64,000 nucleotides of DNA, from positions 62,001-126,000 of the forward strand of contig NZ_JAMBOL010000005.1 in the NCBI RefSeq assembly GCF_023715605.1, given 5' to 3'. Origin of the DNA: Halalkalibacter oceani. Lineage in GTDB: Bacteria > Bacillota > Bacilli > Bacillales > Bacillaceae_D. Shown piece after piece: positions 60,852 to 64,000 of this stretch; within the stretch, counting starts at the first letter, position 1; each line of letters starts with the position of its first letter. A program made the position numbers and the translations under genes. Below the pieces are notes generated by a model. The model did no database searches. It worked only from the letters and a program-made list of their open reading frames with translations, and was not told the origin of the DNA.

Positions 60852-62558
60852 GTGAAGCATGGTTATTCTTTAGAAACATTTCAAAAAGATGCGATGGCGG
60901 GGATCATTGTCGGGGTCATCTCCATTCCTTTAGGGATGGCGTTTGCGATTGCTTCGGGAGTTAGTCCGGAATACGGGCTGTATGCGACAATCATTGCTGG
61001 AATTATCGTGTCACTGCTTGGCGGGTCAACCTTTCAAATTGCCGGCCCGACAGGAGCGTTTATTCCGATTTTACTTGCCATTGTTTTGCAGTACGGCTAT
61101 GAGCAATTATTGATTGCCGGCTTTATGGCAGGAGTAATGATGCTGCTGTTAGGCGTATGTAAGCTTGGTAATTTGATTACATACATTCCCCGGCCGGTGA
61201 CGATCGGTTTCACGGCTGGAATTGCGGTCATTATTTTTACTGGACAAGTGAGCAATTTTCTTGGGTTGAATGATGTTGAAAAACATGAGTCGTTTCTTTT
61301 AAATATGAAAGAAATATATCTTCATCTCGATACGCTGAACGTTTATAGTGTGCTGATCGGCTTAATCTGTCTGTTTACGAGTCTGTTTGCCGGGAAAGTC
61401 GTGCGCAAGATTCCAAGTATTTTAGTGGGAATTGTCGTCTCGACACTCGTTGCGGTTTTTCTGTTTGATGATAAGGTGGCCACCGTCGGTACGGTATATG
61501 GAACGATTCCAAATGGATTTCCTCCTCTGCAACTGCCGGATGTTTCCCTGTCTATGTTGATCAGTCTATTAGGCCCGGCTCTTGTAATCGCCTCACTCGG
61601 CAGCATTGAATCATTATTATCATGCGTGGTGGCCGACGGAATGACAGGAGAGCGGCATGACAGCAATAAAGAGCTGCGCGCGCAAGGTATCGCCAATATG
61701 GTTACGCCATTGTTTGGCGGCATTCCGGCGACGGGGGCGATTGCCAGAACGGCCACGAATATTAAAAGCGGGGCTGTAACAAAAATGTCAGGTATGATTC
61801 ACAGTGTTTTTGTCTTGCTTGTCCTGCTGCTGTTTGCGCAATACGCCTCCCTCATTCCATTGGCAAGTCTGGCGCCCGTCTTAATGATTGTCGCCTGGAA
61901 TATGAGTGAACGTAAGGAATTTGCCCATGTGTTAAAAACAACGGGGAGTGATTCAATCGTCCTGCTTGTGACGTTTTTGCTGACGGTCTTTACCGATTTA
62001 ACTCTTGCTGTCAGTGTCGGTCTGCTATTAGCGATGCTGTTATTTGTCAAAAGAGTCAGTCAAATGCTTGATGTCTCCAAAGTTTTACCCGATCATGGTA
62101 CACTTGAAAGAAAAGTGAAGTCAGATGTCGTAACGAAGCATCATGACTGTCCGCAAGTGAGCATCTTTACCATTCAAGGACCGTTGTTTTTCGGGTCGGC
62201 GCAACTATTTGAGAAGAAAATTATCCCTACTTTGAAAATGACCCCGACGATCCTGATTCTGAGAATGGGGAAGGTTCCCCTGCTCGATGCTACCGGAATG
62301 AACCAGATTGAAAGCATCGTTTCAACATTTAGCAAGCAGGGTAGACTTGTTTTATTAACAAACGTTCAGGCCCAGCCAAAGGACGTATTGGAGCGCTCCG
62401 GTTTAGCGCAACAGATTGGGGAATCTCATTTCTTTCTCCATACGGGCGACGCGATTACGTATGCGTTACGCCATATTCAACAACAGAAATGCCTCGGCTG
62501 CAAGCATTTTGCGTTTAAAGAGTGTGCGCAGCTAAGTGCCAGTCAGCAAACATCTTAA
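60852..62558 (+). CDS. SulP-family anion transporter with STAS domain
   Basis: A 568-residue SulP/SLC26 transporter: about 12 membrane helices with GIIVGVISIPLGMAFAIASG, SPEYGLYATIIAGII and GGSTFQIAGPTGAFIPILLA, then a C-terminal STAS domain (residues about 435-545; VSIFTIQGPLFFGSAQLF, LRMGKVPLLDATGM). Members carry sulfate, bicarbonate or other anions. The last 25 residues hold a cysteine cluster, CLGCKHFAFKEC, not usual in the family and possibly metal- or redox-sensing. GTG start after GAGGAGGATTATC. It is followed by an ArsR regulator. Confidence 0.92.
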   Translation: MKHGYSLETFQKDAMAGIIVGVISIPLGMAFAIASGVSPEYGLYATIIAGIIVSLLGGSTFQIAGPTGAFIPILLAIVLQYGYEQLLIAGFMAGVMMLLLGVCKLGNLITYIPRPVTIGFTAGIAVIIFTGQVSNFLGLNDVEKHESFLLNMKEIYLHLDTLNVYSVLIGLICLFTSLFAGKVVRKIPSILVGIVVSTLVAVFLFDDKVATVGTVYGTIPNGFPPLQLPDVSLSMLISLLGPALVIASLGSIESLLSCVVADGMTGERHDSNKELRAQGIANMVTPLFGGIPATGAIARTATNIKSGAVTKMSGMIHSVFVLLVLLLFAQYASLIPLASLAPVLMIVAWNMSERKEFAHVLKTTGSDSIVLLVTFLLTVFTDLTLAVSVGLLLAMLLFVKRVSQMLDVSKVLPDHGTLERKVKSDVVTKHHDCPQVSIFTIQGPLFFGSAQLFEKKIIPTLKMTPTILILRMGKVPLLDATGMNQIESIVSTFSKQGRLVLLTNVQAQPKDVLERSGLAQQIGESHFFLHTGDAITYALRHIQQQKCLGCKHFAFKECAQLSASQQTS

Positions 62559-62581
62559 CGTCACCAAAAGGAGGAGCTATA

Positions 62582-62923
62582 TTGCAAAAGGACCTGCAAC
62601 TATTTAAAGCTGAATTCTTTAAAGCTCTTGGACATCCACTAAGGATTCAGATTTTAGAGCAGTTATGTGAAGGAGATAAAAATGTAAATGAACTGCAAGC
62701 GCTAATTGGAAGTGAGGGCTCGGCCTGCTCGCAGCAGCTGATGGTCTTGCGTTCAAATAATATTGTTTATGGAAGAAAGGAAGGCAATCGTGTCATTTAT
62801 TCACTGCGCGATCCGATGATTAAGGATCTGCTCGCTGTAGCAAGACAAATCTTCCATAATCATTTAGTCGATACGTTAAACGAAATTGACCGGCTTAAAA
62901 AGGATATTTCAACGGAAGGATAA
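62582..62923 (+). CDS. ArsR-family transcriptional regulator
   Basis: A 113-residue ArsR-type winged helix (FFKALGHPLRIQILEQLCEG, VNELQALIGSEGSACSQQLM, GNRVIYSLRDP). It has cysteines in EQLCEGD and SACSQQL but not the classical ELCVCDL metal site, so it may sense a thiol, sulfur or other signal. TTG start after AAAGGAGGAGCTATA, 23 bases behind the SulP gene. It probably represses the operon through the site at 60810. Confidence 0.9.
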   Translation: MQKDLQLFKAEFFKALGHPLRIQILEQLCEGDKNVNELQALIGSEGSACSQQLMVLRSNNIVYGRKEGNRVIYSLRDPMIKDLLAVARQIFHNHLVDTLNEIDRLKKDISTEG

Positions 62924-63225
62924 TGCTTGTGAGTAACACCTTGGATTAGAAAGTTAAAAAATGTGCAGCTGGGAGGAATGGAATTTTTCTTTCCAGCTAT
63001 AGCTTTTGTTATAAGTTACATATCCCTTTTTGCAATATTCGCTTTGTGCTTTAAGGATATTTCAACCTCTCTAGCAGGTTTAAATAAATTTGCTCTATAA
63101 GAAACTAAAGCCAGACGATAAGAAAGAAAAGTGTGATGCGTAAGGAACAACCTCTAGGGTAGAGTTGTGTGGAATAAACGAAATTCATGACATTGATTTT
63201 AAATTCATGATTGTGAAATTATCGG
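62924..63225. other. Gap with one doubtful 40-codon frame
   Basis: A hydrophobic frame of 40 codons (62978-63100; MEFFFPAIAFVISYISLFAI) has GGGAGGA touching its ATG, which is too close for good initiation. I see nothing else here. Confidence 0.3.
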
Positions 63226-63258
63226 AAAGACGAGGGTATTGACCTCTCGTCTTTTTTC
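63226..63258 (+). terminator. Terminator before the germination gene
   Basis: Stem AAGACGAG / CTCGTCTT followed by six T. Confidence 0.8.
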
Positions 63259-63374
63259 TATTGCCATCTGAAGGCTTTTTATGATGGGAAAATAGTTTTA
63301 ATAAAGGTTAATAAATCAGTACGTTATAGGGAAATATAAGCATCATGATCATAAACATGTGAGGTAACGTCGTA

Positions 63375-64000
63375 ATGTTCAGAAGCAAAAATAAGTTAAA
63401 TCATTTGAAAAACGCGTTTAGTGGTTGTGATGATCTCGTTATTCGTTCGTTTCCTGAACTTGAAATTGTTACTTTATATTTTGGACATTTAGTTGGGAAC
63501 GAAGAACTGGAGCAGAATATCATTCATCCTTTTTCTCATATAAGTGAAAATGAAGTCAGAGCAGTGTTGGAGAGCTCTCCATATGAAAAGTGTGAGAGTG
63601 AAGAAAAGCTAATTGAAGGAATTTTGGCTGGGAAAGCCGCCATTTTTTATCAAGAAACCGCCACATACTTAATTGATTTATTCGCTCCAGAAATAAGATC
63701 TATTACAGCGGCTGAAATTGAAACGGTTATTGTTGGGCCGAGAGAAGCTTTTGTAGAGTCTGTTCAAGTTAATTTATCTTTAATTCGCAGGAGGCTTCAA
63801 ACAAATAAATTAAAAGTCCTGAGTTTTAAAATTGGCGATTTAACAAACACACAATTAAATGTTTTATATCTTGAAGGGAAGACTTCTTATTCTTATGTGG
63901 AGTCCATAAAAACAAGGCTCCAAAAAGTAAAAGTTGAAGGAATACATGATCTTAACATGATGCTGGAGTATATAGAGGAGTATCCTTTTTCTTTATTTCC
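63375..64000 (+). CDS. GerA-family spore germination receptor, A subunit (N-terminal part)
   Basis: An open frame of 208 codons that runs off the window edge. It is the soluble N-terminal part of a GerAA/GerKA-type subunit: after a variable start comes the signature VIVGPREAFVESVQVNLSLI followed by RRRLQTNKLK. The full protein would add five or so membrane helices and join B and C subunits in the spore inner membrane to sense nutrients such as alanine or sugars. The start at 63375 follows GTGAGGTAACGTCGTA. B and C genes would be expected beyond the window. Confidence 0.92.
   Translation, partial: MFRSKNKLNHLKNAFSGCDDLVIRSFPELEIVTLYFGHLVGNEELEQNIIHPFSHISENEVRAVLESSPYEKCESEEKLIEGILAGKAAIFYQETATYLIDLFAPEIRSITAAEIETVIVGPREAFVESVQVNLSLIRRRLQTNKLKVLSFKIGDLTNTQLNVLYLEGKTSYSYVESIKTRLQKVKVEGIHDLNMMLEYIEEYPFSLF

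Overview
The window is chromosomal DNA from an endospore-forming member of the Bacillaceae. It has a Spo0E-family gene near the left edge and the start of a GerA-type germination receptor at the right edge. Long blocks follow the Bacillus subtilis gene order, ribosome binding sites are strong Bacillus-type purine-rich sites, and TTG and GTG starts are frequent. Several surface proteins carry SLH domains, which suggests an S-layer or cell-wall-polymer anchoring system. I cannot name the species; the acidic linker of the TRAP binding protein would fit a salt- or alkali-tolerant relative, but that is only an impression.

Layout. 0.2-14.4 kb is a yutM/yumC/yumB/yuiB/yuiC/yuiD/yuiE/yuiF/bioY block as in B. 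subtilis, with extra genes inserted: a thioredoxin-like gene, a cobalamin-binding-type protein and a three-gene TRAP transporter. The yuiE (leucyl aminopeptidase) gene appears to have lost most of its active-site residues. bioY has a clear promoter and BirA-type operator. 14.5-20 kb holds an RDD protein, a HEAT-repeat gene split by an amber codon, an IS1182-family remnant, HU, a YihY protein, luxS and an isochorismatase-type hydrolase. 20-29.5 kb is metabolic and information-processing core: alaR-alaT, thiM, a YfmL-like DEAD-box helicase, yugI, yuzA, a yugJ-type dehydrogenase, pgi, yugN and the potassium channel gene yugO.

29.7-37.2 kb is a genomic island inserted in the 3' end of a tRNA-Ala(GGC) gene. 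A 34-nt piece of the tRNA is repeated exactly at the far end, and no integrase is visible between the copies. Inside are a VbhA-like antitoxin with a truncated Fic partner, a CAP-domain surface protein with a nonsense codon, a copper-amine-oxidase-like stalk protein, a surface protein ending in a transglutaminase-like domain whose signal peptide is out of frame at a run of six A, an unknown protein with an internal duplication, and an AbrB/PIN toxin-antitoxin pair.

37.3-64 kb is mostly accessory: a CPBP protease, DUF2200, two tandem GMC oxidoreductases with a gluconate-dehydrogenase-type small subunit, a TetR regulator beside a large SLH propeller protein, a two-component cluster of two response regulators and one kinase with matching upstream boxes, several small regulator/enzyme pairs (ArsR-SRPBCC, MerR-DUF998, HxlR-YCII), a surface-anchored amidase, a broken conserved regulator-like gene, and a SulP transporter with an ArsR regulator. 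Intergenic regions carry several dispersed repeat families. Four genes are interrupted by single small lesions (TAG, TGA, TAA, and one missing base in an A run), which means either recent gene decay or residual sequence error.
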